From Orobanche coerulescens (taxonomy: Eukaryota; Streptophyta; Magnoliopsida; Lamiales; Orobanchaceae), in the NCBI GenBank assembly GCA_033398695.1, contig CM065816.1, forward strand, positions 130,235,358 to 130,299,357: a DNA stretch of 64,000 nt, in the 5' to 3' direction. The notes below the pieces were generated by a model. The model searched no databases. It had not been told where the DNA came from and saw only the letters and a list, made by a program, of their open reading frames with translations. Numbering within the stretch: position 1 is the stretch's first letter; every line of letters starts with the position of its first letter. The position numbers and the translations under genes were made by a program. Below, piece after piece: positions 11,063 to 20,584 of the stretch.

Positions 11063-12081
11063 TGTTAGATTGATACCGCCACTAGAAGGGGGTTGAATAG
11101 TGCGGATAATAGTATTGTACTCTTTTTCGTGCGGAAGCAAAAATAGCGGAGAATAAAGGTGCGAGAAAGAAAGAACACAAGGAATTGTTCGAGAGGTTCG
11201 GCTATTAACGAAACTACGTCCCTACCTAGTTTTATCGACTAGGACTTTTCTTAGAACTTGGAATTTGCACTTTCTAGTTTAGTGCCAACTTCTTACAACT
11301 TCTTGATTTAGGGCTCAAGAACAACCTCACAAAAACACTCTTGTTTTTCTAGGTACAAGATAACCAATACAAAATAAGTGCGAGTAGAAACTCGGCTTTC
11401 ACGATATATCGCTCTAAGATACAAGAATGAAGATTGGAAATTATAGAACAAATCTTCTCGTATCACAATCTAGAATAAGAATATCTCTCAGAATGTTTGC
11501 TTGATATTGCTTGAGTATGCTAGTAAGCTCAGAATTCTTGTGTGTCTTCAATCTCCATGAAGGTGGCTATTTATAGCCTTCTTGAGCTCAATTTCCCGTT
11601 GGAACAGTATAAAGAGTTACGTACGTTATATGATGCTGATTACGTACGTTACGTGCTTTACGTACGTTATATGAGCCGAATAACGGCCGTAATGAAAGTG
11701 CCGAAACTGTCAAGTGAAATATGATGAAATGCGTTACGTACGTTATAAACCTCCTGGTTACGTACGTAATATCCTGGTCAAAGATCCGTTGATTGAGACG
11801 ACTTGTTGCAACGGCTAGTGGCTTTTCCAACGGTCAGAATAATTCAAGCCTTACGTACGTTATATAATCCCGGTTACGTACGTTACCTGTACATAAAAAC
11901 TTACGAAAATAGTGAATGTTACGTACGTTATAAGAGATGCGTTACGTACGTTAACTATAGAATGTTACGTACGTTAATGTGATATATTTTACGTACGTTA
12001 ACTGAAGAGAAAGTATGTTTTAAGTAAATTTTGGTTTTAATAACACATCATCAAAACGATCTAAAAAATATTGTTCCAACA
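11063..12081 (-). repeat. 5' LTR of K
   Basis: 1019-bp LTR, on the - strand running TGTTGGAACA to ATCTAACA. It contains the palindrome array 11617-12001 and, downstream of it on the - strand, CTATAAATAG (11567-11576) as TATA box. The right edge abuts J's LTR sequence CCTTCTCCC exactly where the second J LTR continues without interruption (15373), which defines the insertion site. Confidence 0.88.
11617..12001 (-). promoter_or_regulatory. Array of TTACGTACGTTA palindromes in K LTR
   Basis: About eleven 12-bp palindromes TTACGTACGTTA or TTACGTACGTAA in 385 bp, often about 20-25 bp apart (near 11617, 11640, 11658, 11735, 11758, 11850, 11873, 11918, 11940, 11963, 11990). A TATA box lies 40 bp beyond the last one on the - strand (11567-11576). 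The TACGTA centre matches the bZIP A-box core. Confidence 0.75.
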
Positions 12082-13220
12082 CCTTCTCCCTCACTTCTCA
12101 CTTCTCACTGCGCCGTCACCCTCCCTTTTCTCTCTTCTCTCCCGTGACCTTCCTTCCCTGGTCAACTCCACCCCCCGCTGCGATTTTCTGCTCCCGATTC
12201 TCACTACCTCCTCTCCCCCGTGAGCGGTTGAATATCACAATGGAATCCCGTGACCGATTCCATCCTTGTGTGTATATAAATCGCGGCTGGGGAAGGAGTT
12301 TTATACACCGAGAGAAAAAAACATCTTGTGCCTTGAGAATCCGAAGTGAAAAGAGTGATATTCTTGTTGTGATATCATTGAGGGTGACCGAGATTTGTTC
12401 CTGAGTTTTCTGAGGGTTTTTTCTGGATTAGAAAGGTGCTACCGGGGCTGTGTGCCTGCCGGCGGTGGATCGGCGTTCGTCCTTCGTGGATCGGACATTC
12501 TTGGTGTCAAATTGCATAGGTTTCGGAAGATCTGAGCCTAATCGCCACTTTCTCAAAGGGGGTTTCTTGTCCCTCTTATTTCTTCCGTTTTTCTTGTAAT
12601 TTATATATATATATATATATTATATATATTTGTTATATATATATTTATATATATGTTCTGCATTTACGGTATTTATATATATATATTATATATATATTTG
12701 TTATATATATATTTATATATATATATTCTGTTTTTTGGTATTTATCTATATATATTATATATATATTTGTTATATATATATATATACCCTGCTGATTAGT
12801 ATTTATATATATATACTGCTTTATATATATATATTAGTTATATATATAATTTATATATAAATACAGCAGTTTCATTTATACCATATACACATATATAGTA
12901 TATATATCAGTTATATATATACCTATATATTTATAGTGCATTCGTATTACTTGGTGTATTTCGATCGGTATTATCATATCTCGACTAACTTGAACTTATC
13001 ATTGTGTTTTTCAGATCGGTTCTGGACGATTGAATTCCCTGTTTTGGGGTCTGCTTGTTCTCGGGTTGATATATATAAGTATTGGTTATTATAGGATCAT
13101 TAGTTGGCCTGTAATCCTTAATCCCTTTCCCGTTGAATATAATTGTAATAGTTATATTCGTTTTAATCCGCTTGTATTAACGATCCTGTCTTTAGCCATT
13201 GGTAGACCCGATACCCAACA
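12082..13220 (+). repeat. 5' LTR of J (right 1139 bp; left part beyond K)
   Basis: Matches 15373-16518 nearly base for base apart from AT-repeat lengths and scattered substitutions. It lacks the first 167 bp, including the TATA box and site II motifs, because K inserted at this point and the missing part lies beyond K, outside the window. It ends GATACCCAACA at 13220. Confidence 0.88.
12600..12930 (+). repeat. AT-rich microsatellite block in J 5' LTR
   Basis: Runs of TATATATA interrupted by short words such as TTTGTTATATATAT and GCTGATTAGTATT. The same ordered block is at 15890-16230 in the 3' LTR with different run lengths. Long frames here (12630-12860) encode only Tyr/Ile repeats and are artefacts. 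Confidence 0.85.
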
Positions 13221-13221
13221 G

Positions 13222-13233
13222 TGGTATCGGAGC
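13222..13233 (+). other. Primer binding site of J
   Basis: TGGTATCGGAGC begins two bases after the LTR end. It resembles the complement of the initiator tRNA-Met 3' end, as in copia elements. Confidence 0.8.
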
Positions 13234-13717
13234 CCGTTTTGTCGGGTGTCGGGTCCTGTGGCGTCATGGTGATACGGAATAACCATCCGGGTTTTCCGCT
13301 CTGGTATTTTGGCTGAACTCCACTCTTTTACTGTTTTCGTGGATACCGCTTGCCGTGGTTGATTATTGTGCATTCTTAATCTGTGTGATTGATCAGGGTG
13401 TATTAATCTGTGTGATTAATCTGGGCACATTGCTTATTCTGATTTCCACTGTGTATTTTTCTGCACTCGGAGTTTTTCCTGGGTGGAGTGCTGTACGTTT
13501 TTCAACTCCTTGTGTATAAACCCTCCTGCCTGGACCGCTTAGCGTCCTTGGATCTTGTAGGGGCTTGGGGTTGTAATCTACAGGCTCGGTTGTGATATTT
13601 TTCTTTAACTCTCTTGTGTATAGTGCAGTGTGATTCTACTGTTTTTGTACTAGTGCTGTGTGTGCTTTGTGTTGCTGTTGGTTTTACTGCTATTGGGTTA
13701 AACTTTGTGTTTTCAAA

Positions 13718-14524
13718 ATGGGCATGACTTCTACATTTTACTTGGCCCCGTTTGATGGAAAATCGGATTTTCAAATATGGCAGCAAAAAATGAAAGGTAT
13801 TTTAATACAGCAAAAAGTTTTTAAAGCCATTGATCAAACTTTTGCCACCGATACTACGACCGACAAAAAGGCTGAATTGGATGAGTTTGCTTACTCGTCT
13901 ATTATCTTGAACTTGTCTGACTCTGTGATAAGAAAAGTTGGTAAACAAAATTCGGCCAAGGAACTTTGGAAAAAATTGGAAGAATTATATGTTGAAACCT
14001 CTTTGCCAAATAAACATTTTTTGCTTGAAAAATTCTTTGGTTTTCAACTTGATTTGAATAAAAGTCTTGATGAAAACCTTGATGTGTTTACCAAGTTAGT
14101 TCAAGATATTAAAAATTCCGGTGATAAACATATTGATGATTACTCTGCTATCAGATCGTTAAATGCTATTCCTGAGTCCTATGATGATGTTAAATCTGCT
14201 ATTAAGTATGGTAGAGATAACATATCTTTAGATATTGTTGTGTCCGGTCTAAAGATTAAGGAATTAGATTTAAAAAACAATGTGAGTAATAATTTGAATT
14301 TCGAATCAGTTTCGATTGTTATGAATGAAAATTGCTATGAATATTTCACCAAGAAGGATGGTCAAAATTCTAATTTTCGACAGAACTCAAGGAATTGCAA
14401 TAGTTGTGGTAAAAAGGGTCATATTGCTAGTAATTGTTCTAATAGGAACAAAAAGGGTAAAAATCATCCTGATGATAAGGCTAACTTAGCTACTTCTGAT
14501 ATCAATCTTAGTGATGTATATTAG
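13718..14524 (+). CDS. Gag protein of J, intact
   Basis: 268 aa with no internal stop. The ATG at 13718 (MGMTSTFYLAPFDGKSDF) is preferred to the upstream in-frame ATG at 13658, because copia Gags begin with a short lead followed by FDG..DF and a W. Residues 15-190 fit the UBN2 capsid family: FQIWQQKMKGIL, LWKKLEELYVETSLPNKHFL, FTKLVQDIKNSGDKHIDDY, LNAIPESYDDVKSAI. A CCHC knuckle CNSCGKKGHIASNC is near residues 225-238 in a basic tail. It would assemble particles and bind RNA in the cytoplasm. With no Pol of its own, J must borrow reverse transcriptase and integrase from another copia element. An open frame among so many broken ones suggests recent activity or selection on Gag. Confidence 0.88.
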   Translation: MGMTSTFYLAPFDGKSDFQIWQQKMKGILIQQKVFKAIDQTFATDTTTDKKAELDEFAYSSIILNLSDSVIRKVGKQNSAKELWKKLEELYVETSLPNKHFLLEKFFGFQLDLNKSLDENLDVFTKLVQDIKNSGDKHIDDYSAIRSLNAIPESYDDVKSAIKYGRDNISLDIVVSGLKIKELDLKNNVSNNLNFESVSIVMNENCYEYFTKKDGQNSNFRQNSRNCNSCGKKGHIASNCSNRNKKGKNHPDDKANLATSDINLSDVY

Positions 14525-14544
14525 TTGACCCTTGTGGTTTTTTA

Positions 14545-14646
14545 GTCCTTAGTGGACTGTGGAGTGTCTTTGTGACTTGTCCTTAGTGGGCTGTGGAGTG
14601 TCTTTGTGACTTGTCCTTAGTGGACTGTGGAGTGTCTTTGTGACTT
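14545..14646 (+). repeat. 34-bp tandem repeat downstream of J gag
   Basis: Three head-to-tail copies of a 34-bp unit beginning GTCCTTAGTGGACTGTGGAG, followed by a short partial copy. Copy 2 has a single A-to-G change. It begins about 20 bp after the gag stop. Confidence 0.85.
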
Positions 14647-15205
14647 GTCCGTCTTTGTGACTTGTGTCTGATTTATATGTCTGTGTGACTTTTATGAATT
14701 ACTCTTGGTTCTATTCCTTTGTGGATGTAGGTAGTATAATCTCTGTGATTATTTTTCCTTGAACTTTGTGTTCTTTGTCCTGGCTGTGGTGTTGTGGTTC
14801 GGTCGACCAACCTTTTGTGTTTTGCAGCTTTCATGTGTTGACAGTTTTGTGTAAAACCCCGTCCGGTTTTCAAGTGGAGCAACGTGCTTAGTACTTTGCG
14901 TTTGAGGTGGAGTGGTGTCCCCTCAAATCTATGTGTTGCTTATATCGTTCATTTCCCTTAATGTGTTTGTGTTTTTTGAATATTGTGGTTTTTTGTGTGC
15001 TGTGCAATTTTAGCTTATTGCTAAAATATTTGATGTGCTAATTGTGTGTTCTTTAGGGGATCTCTTTGTGAGTTAGTCTTCTTTGTGAATTCTTTTACCT
15101 TATTTACTTTGTGTATGTGCAGGTAACCCCAGAGATAGGCGATGATGAATCTTCTCCGTAACCCGAAAATGCAATTTGACTGGTTGGCCCAAAAAGGTGG
15201 AGAAA
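14647..15205 (+). other. Non-coding 3' part of J with polypurine tract
   Basis: No ORF of interest. It is rich in CTTTGTGAC/TGTGTGA words and ends in AAAAAGGTGGAGAAA (15191-15205), a polypurine tract directly before the LTR start TGTTATTATC at 15206. Confidence 0.7.
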
Positions 15206-16518
15206 TGTTATTATCTTGGCCCAAACTTGGCCCAGAATTATTTATCTCCCTTGGCCCATTTGTGCTGGCCCGGCCGAAGGCAACCCTTTAATTAGGAGCC
15301 ATCCGATCCAGACTTAATATCTACTTTTAATCTGGACCGTCCGACTCCCCTTATATAATCCTAACCCTAAACCCTTCTCCCTCACTTCTCACTTCTCACT
15401 GCGCCGTCACCCCCCCTTTTCTCTCCTCTCCCGTGACCTTCCTTCCCTGGTCAACTCCACCCCCCCTGCGATTTTCTGCTCCCGATTCTCACTACCTCCT
15501 CTCCCCCGTGAGCGGTTGAATATCACAATGGAATCCCGTGACCGATTCCACCCTTGTGAGTATTTAAATCGCGGCTGGGGAAGGAGTTTGATACACCGAG
15601 AGAAAAAAATCGTCTTGTGCCTTGAGAATCCGAAGTGAAAAGAGTGATATTCTTGTTGTGATATCATTGAGGGTGATCGGGATTTGTTCCTGAGTTTTCT
15701 GAGGGTTTTTTTTTGGATTAGAAAGGTGCTACCGGGGCTGTGTGCCGGCCGGCCGTGAATCGGCGTTCGTCCTTCGTGGATCGGACATTCTTGGTGTCAA
15801 ATTGCATAGGGTTCGGAAGATCTGAGCCTAATCGCCACTTTCTCAAAGGGGGTTTCTTGTCCCTCTTATTTCTTCCGTTTTTCTTGTAATTTATATATAT
15901 ATATTATATATATATATTTGTTATATATATATTTATATATATTCTGCATTTATGGTATTTATATATATATATTATATATATATTTGTTATATATATATAT
16001 TTATATATATATATATTCTGTTTTTTGGTATTTATCTATATATATATTATATATATATATTTGTTATATATATATATATATATACCCTGCTGATTAGTAT
16101 TTATATATATATACTGCTTTATATATATATTAGTTATATATATAATTTATATATAAATACAGCAGTTTCATTTATACCATATACACATATATAGTATATA
16201 TATATCAGTTATATATATACCTATATATTTATACTGCATTCGTATTACTTGGTGTATTTCGATCGGTATTATCATATCTCGGCTAACTTGAACTTATCAT
16301 TGTGTTTTTCAGATCGGTTCTGGACGATTGAATTCCCTGTTTTGGGGTCTGCTTGTTCTCGGGTTGATTTATATAAGTATTGGTTATTATAGGATCATTA
16401 GTTGGCCTGTAATCCTTAATCCCTTTCCCGTTGAATATAATTGTAATAGTTATATTCGTTTTTATCCGCTTGTATTAACGATCCTGTCTTTAGCCATTGG
16501 TAGACCCGATACCCAACA
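15206..16518 (+). repeat. 3' LTR of J
   Basis: 1313-bp complete LTR, TGTTATTATC to GATACCCAACA. The first 170 bp carry three GGCCCA motifs, TATATAA (15352-15358) and a telo-box (15363-15375). An AT microsatellite follows, then 300 bp of unique sequence. Near-identity to 12082-13220 shows both belong to one element and that the insertion is fairly young. Confidence 0.9.
15218..15375 (+). promoter_or_regulatory. J LTR promoter: three site II motifs, TATA box, telo-box
   Basis: GGCCCA (site II, TGGGCC on the other strand) at 15218-15223, 15229-15234 and 15253-15258, with a related GGCCCGGCC near 15267. TATATAA is at 15352-15358. AACCCTAAACCCT (telo-box, two plant telomere units) is at 15363-15375, between the TATA box and the expected start site. 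Site II plus telo-box is known from promoters of ribosomal-protein and PCNA genes in dividing plant cells. Confidence 0.65.
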
Positions 16519-16619
16519 TGTTAAATACAAGCCACTTTGAAATTTTGGACGACAATTGGAGTTTCTGCTTCTACGGGTAAGCTAAACCTCAGTGTTAGTT
16601 GTTATTTAAACTAAATGTG

Positions 16620-17713
16620 TTTCCTTGTCTCATTACATGGTATATCCTGTCTAGAACAAGCTCCTAAATAATGGCATATGAAGTTTGACACAACTATGTC
16701 AACAAATAGATTTAAAATCAATGAATGTGACAAATGTGTGTATATATGTTAAAGGCAGACCAGAGTCATTTGTCATAGTCTGTTTATATATAGACGATAT
16801 ACTTATCATGGGTAATAGCAATGAAGTAATTGTAAATACAAAAAGAATGTTAAGTCGAAATTTCCATGAATGATTTGGGTTTATCTGATTAATTATTATA
16901 AGAAGGTACTTTCTTATCACAATCTCATTATGTTGAGAAAGTACTCAAGAAGTTCAACGCTTTTGACAGCTTCCCTGTAAAAATACCTGTTGATACCAGT
17001 GTTCACTTAAGTAAGAATAGAGGTGATCTAGTGACTCAAGTTGAATATTCAAGAGTAATCGGAAGCCTGATGTACATTACGAATTGTAAACTGCCAGACT
17101 TAGCATTTGCTGTGAACAAGTTGATCAGGTTCACGAGTAATCCAAGTAAAGAGCATTAGAATTCACTAACTAGGGTTTTAAGAAACTTAAAGTATACCTT
17201 AAGTTATGTGCTATTTTATAGTAATTATCGTGCGGAATTGGATGGACATACTGATACTAATTGGATTTCAGACACGAAAGACTCTTCCTCTATAAGTGAT
17301 TATGAATTTACTATTGGGGGTGGAGCTATACCTTGGAAACCCAACAAGCAAACTTGTATAGCCCTTCCACTATGGAATCAAAATTTATAGCTCTAGAAAA
17401 AGCTGGAGAATAAGATGAATGGCTTTGTAATTTTCTTGAGGATATTCCATGCTGGATGTAGCCTGTGCCCAGTGTTCTGATCCATTGCGATAGCCAAGCT
17501 GGAATTGGAAGAGCACAGAGCCTTATGTATAAAGGTAAATCTCGACACATTCGTCGGAGATATAATACCGTGTGACAATTGATAAACAATGGAGTTATAT
17601 CTATTGACTATATGAGGTCAAATATTAATTTGGCGGAACCACTCACTAAAGCTCTAAATAGCGATCAATTTCATAAACTGCTAGAGGGAATGGGATTAAA
17701 ATCCACATCTTGA
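16620..17713 (+). pseudogene. L pol: RT C-terminus and RNase H
   Basis: LEQAPK-stop-WHMKFD near 16650-16690 (the stop stands for Gln), then CLYIDDILIMGN near 16780-16815, the catalytic copia motif. RNase H follows: CKLPDLAFAVNKLIRFTSNP near 17085-17145, GGGAIPWKPNKQTCIA near 17317-17365, STMESKFIALEKAGE, LIHCDSQAGIGRA near 17480-17520, KSRHIRRRYNTV near 17536-17572, and LAEPLTKALNSDQFHKLLEGMG ending at the stop 17711-17713. Four of five in-frame stops are explained by C-to-T or G-to-A changes. Confidence 0.82.
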
Positions 17714-18254
17714 AAAAACGATCATAATGGTAACCCAACCTTGAAGATTGTGGATCCCGGAAACTTGGTTCAATGGGAAATAAAGTTATGAAAGTCTATT
17801 GAATAGTACTTATTAGAAATCCATCCCTATAGAGTAGTATAAGTGATGTGTCATGTGATTGTGGGGAGGTTTAAGTCTTTGGACTTTTAATGGTTCTTTG
17901 TCCTTGAAAAGGAGAAGCATTGCACGGTATTTTATAAAAGGAGACCACCTATCTAAGTGTGAGGGCGGACCGCCTCGAATAAATACTTAGAAAACCAAGA
18001 TGATGTTCATGGCCAAAACAGACACAACTATGAGTACGGAAGGTGTTGCAACATAGCTGCATAAGTACGTTGACTCGGTATGCAATTAGGTGGATTAGTT
18101 CAAGGCACCGCGTCCACTAGGCGGTCGGTATATCCAATTTATTAAAGAAGGTTCAAAGCCACAAACTACATTTTCCCATGCAATAGTATTTTACGGAAAT
18201 AGGGTATGTGAGTCTGCATTCATGCATGCATTTATTTTCACTCATGTGGGGGAT
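17714..18254 (+). other. 3' untranslated region of L
   Basis: About 540 bp without an ORF between the RNase H stop and the LTR. It resembles the 3' tail of copia elements that end in a GTGGGGGATTG tract (18246-18256), which it contains. Nothing else is recognisable. Confidence 0.55.
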
Positions 18255-19459
18255 TGTTGGACATTGGATTTTAGAAAAATGAGTTTTGACTCAATTTAAA
18301 CTAATTTAATGATAATTAAATATTTAATTATTGGGAATTAAAAATTAAATTGTGAATCTACGTTTTGAGAAGGTAAACATAGGATTTTATTTTTCTCAAA
18401 ATCGATTTTCGATGAGTGAGAAATAAAGATGAAATTAGCCATTTAATTGAAACGGTGAAGAGTTAAAATGGGTATGAAAAGTCATCCCACATTGAGAAAT
18501 TAAAGCCTTATTGACTAACATATTAGTAAGAAGATGTATGGGTAGTTCAACAAGCTAGTAGTATACACTAGTGGTCCAACGATGCGAAGCCCACATGCAC
18601 GTTGTCGCCGCCCGTCGGCTCAGCTTGGTCTCGGGCTCGATCTTGGGCATGGATTGTTCCTTGGTCCTTGGTCCTTGGGTTCTTGGCAATTGAACTTTGG
18701 GCTGGACTTGGGCGACTTGGGCCTTATGGCCTGGGAGTTTGGGGTGTAACTATATTACTTTTTTGCAGTCAAGTCCAATGTTATCAGCTAGGTTAGAGAA
18801 CCCAGCTGCATCAGCAACCTAGCTGATATCAGCGAAGTTCGTACCCAGTTGGTTGTACTGAACTGATTGAGAATCCAACTGATATAAGACACGTTGAGAA
18901 CCCAGCTGATATAAGGCATGTTGAAAACCAGCTGATATAAGCTAGGTTGAGAACCCAACTGATATTTAAACCTAGATGAAATAAGCCAGGTTGAGAAATG
19001 AGATTATATATGGGGTAACTTTTCAGCTGGAGGATTAAAGAAGATTAATGGCACTTTAGCCTGAAGTTACTTTCCACCTGATGGATTGATTTTGGACCCT
19101 ATAAAAGGTGGTGTTATGCATTTCATTTTACACAACAAAATAGAACGAAATACAAGCACACAACATATTGCAGCATATTCCCTTTTTTTTCTTTTCGTGC
19201 CCAGTTTCAGCACTTGAACGTTCGCCGGAGTTCTGAGTTTTGGAGAGCACCTAACTCAGAAGCGTAGCAGTTGTATCTTGGGGACATCTTCCCTGAGCCA
19301 TATGCTCTTATATGTGGTCAAAATTGTCTTACGGAAAGAGTTTCAATCGCCTCTGTTAAGTTTTATTTCGTTCAGTTTTTAATTTACTAGAATTGTAATA
19401 GGTTGCCTTTATTTGTAATTTTATTGTAATTACATTGTTGAAAACTCACGAAACCAATA
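18255..19459 (+). repeat. 3' LTR of L
   Basis: Starts TGTTGGACATTGG. The end is not certain; CCAAT near 19454-19458 could be a mutated CCAACA matching TGTTGG. Inside are a degenerate tandem array with CAGCTG (18780-19000), TATAAAA at 19100-19106 and the expected leader. The ORF at 18602-18796 lies in the U3 part and has no recognisable domain. Confidence 0.65.
18780..19000 (+). repeat. Degenerate CAGCTGATATAAG repeats upstream of L TATA box
   Basis: Five to six imperfect copies of a unit of about 25-28 bp containing GTTGAGAACCCAGCTGATAT. Each carries CAGCTG or a one-base variant. The array ends about 100 bp before the TATA box, the place of an enhancer. Confidence 0.6.
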
Positions 19460-19584
19460 TCAGATGCATCTGGTTTTAGCAACATCTCAGATACATCAAG
19501 TGTTGGCGACGCCTAAAATTTCAAGTTTTAGCCACGCCTCCGATTGGTTAAGCTTCGCGGAGGAAGCGTTGATTACAGAGTGAC

Positions 19585-19822
19585 CTATGGAGTTTCTGGG
19601 GGTAATTTTGACAACATAATAGCTTTAATGGAATCCAGGTGGTTATTGAGTTCTTCATAGCTGGAAGGATGCGACTGCGGCAAGGATTGGTCTTTTAGTT
19701 CGGCGATGGAATTGATAAAAAGCGGAGGCGATATTGGTATCAGCTGCCGTAGGGTTTCCAATTCTTTAGGATAAGAGGTGTTTGATTGATGATTGGAGGT
19801 AAGTGCAAGATCTACACTCAAA
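19585..19822 (-). other. Possible terminal exon of an unknown gene
   Basis: - strand open frame ending in a stop at 19585. An acceptor-like TTTGAGTGTAG sits at its 5' side (about 19813-19823). The translation includes YPKELETLRQLIPISPPLF and ends LDSIKAIMLSKLPPETP. It has low-complexity-free, gene-like composition but no family I recognise. It could equally be part of a decayed mobile element. Confidence 0.25.
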
Positions 19823-19902
19823 TGAAAAAAAAAACTTACAAAGTGGACAACAACAAGTGCTGAGTTAAAAAGGAAAAGGTGGACATGACAAAGCCATAAC
19901 AA

Positions 19903-20584
19903 GACAAAAATGTCTTTTGCAGGGCCAGTCCTGAAATTTCATTGGCCCTAGGTGAATTCTGATAAATAAGCCCTTTTTTTACTTAATTTAAAATACTTTC
20001 AAATTATTTTTTAAAGCAAAATGGAGTAATATTTAATGAGTCTCATTAAATTTTTGTGGTGTAAATTTCTCCTTAAGGGAAACAACATCAAGGAAATAGT
20101 ATTCCATCCTAATTCATTGCAAGAAATAACGAAGAGTACAAACACTTGGATGATAAAACCAAACTGAAAAGTGGAATCATAGAAACAAAATGACAGATTC
20201 CTAGCATGAGAACAATGTAAGGCAACAACCAACCAATAAATAATTTTTCCTACCATTAGCGTAGAATTAGAGACACAACCACATATTCCTAATTTCCTAG
20301 CATTAAAACATCCCTAATTCCTAATTTCCCATATTCTCTTAATTCATTTTTTCGCTTTCTTTCAAAATAAAGGCATTAGAGGAATAAACACAACCAAAGG
20401 CACAATTTAAGGTTATGTAAACTACTAAACTTGCATATTATATAACTAATTGAATAAAATTGCTGGAAAGAAAGAGAGTACCCAAATTAATTTGGAGTTT
20501 CTACCAAGTTGGAAAGTGGAAACAATCTTGCCCAACTCTAATCATTAAATTATAGAATTGGAAAGTGGAAGCAATATTGCCCAA
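19903..20584. other. Non-coding stretch before element A
   Basis: AT-rich sequence without a supported gene. GGGCCAGTCCTGAAATTTC near 19920 resembles the GGGCCGGCCCTG word common at edges of short plant transposons, but no paired end was found. The imperfect repeat GGAAAGTGGAA-CAAT-TTGCCCAA occurs at about 20512 and 20560. Element A follows directly after CCCAA (20580-20584), its probable target duplication. Confidence 0.4.

Larger units (their letters stand above)
5152..12081 (-). mobile_element. Element K: Ty1/copia SIRE-type element with a third ORF, 3' end cut off
   Basis: Read on the - strand: 5' LTR (12081-11063), primer binding site, gag, protease, integrase, RT and RNase H, then an internal promoter and an accessory ORF. 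The order PR-INT-RT-RH identifies Ty1/copia. Large Gag with zinc knuckle and acidic segment, YVDDIVFGATN in RT, and an extra ORF after pol all fit the SIRE/Maximus lineage. Gypsy element 1 interrupts the accessory ORF at 5152, so K's 3' LTR lies left of the window. On the right K abuts CCTTCTCCC of J's 5' LTR, showing that K inserted into J. Confidence 0.88.
12082..16518 (+). mobile_element. Element J: gag-only copia-type element (TR-GAG-like)
   Basis: Two near-identical LTRs flank 1985 bp of internal DNA holding a primer site, one intact Gag ORF, a short tandem repeat and a polypurine-rich tract, with no protease, integrase or RT. This is the organisation of non-autonomous TR-GAG elements described in plants. 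The 5' LTR is cut at its promoter by element K. The right edge ends CCCAACA and is followed by TGTTA (16519-16523), the expected half of a 5-bp target duplication, and by copia L coding sequence. Confidence 0.85.
16519..19459 (+). mobile_element. Element L: decayed Ty1/copia element, 3' part
   Basis: RT and RNase H fragments are followed by a 540-bp 3' untranslated stretch, a polypurine tract (GTGGGGGATTG, 18246-18256) and an LTR starting TGTTGGACATTGG at 18255. J interrupts it on the left. Coding is broken by about five stops and several frameshifts. LEQAPK, YIDDILIMG and KSRHIRRRYNTV identify Ty1/copia; the exact lineage is uncertain. Confidence 0.8.

Noticed and set aside
12630..12860. 76-aa frame rich in Tyr and Ile (also 15952-16194)
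   Set aside because: It is only the translation of TATATA microsatellite sequence in J's LTRs; no start context or domain.
15363..15375. Telomeric DNA
   Set aside because: Only two AACCCTA units are present, within an LTR promoter; this is a telo-box, not an interstitial telomere.
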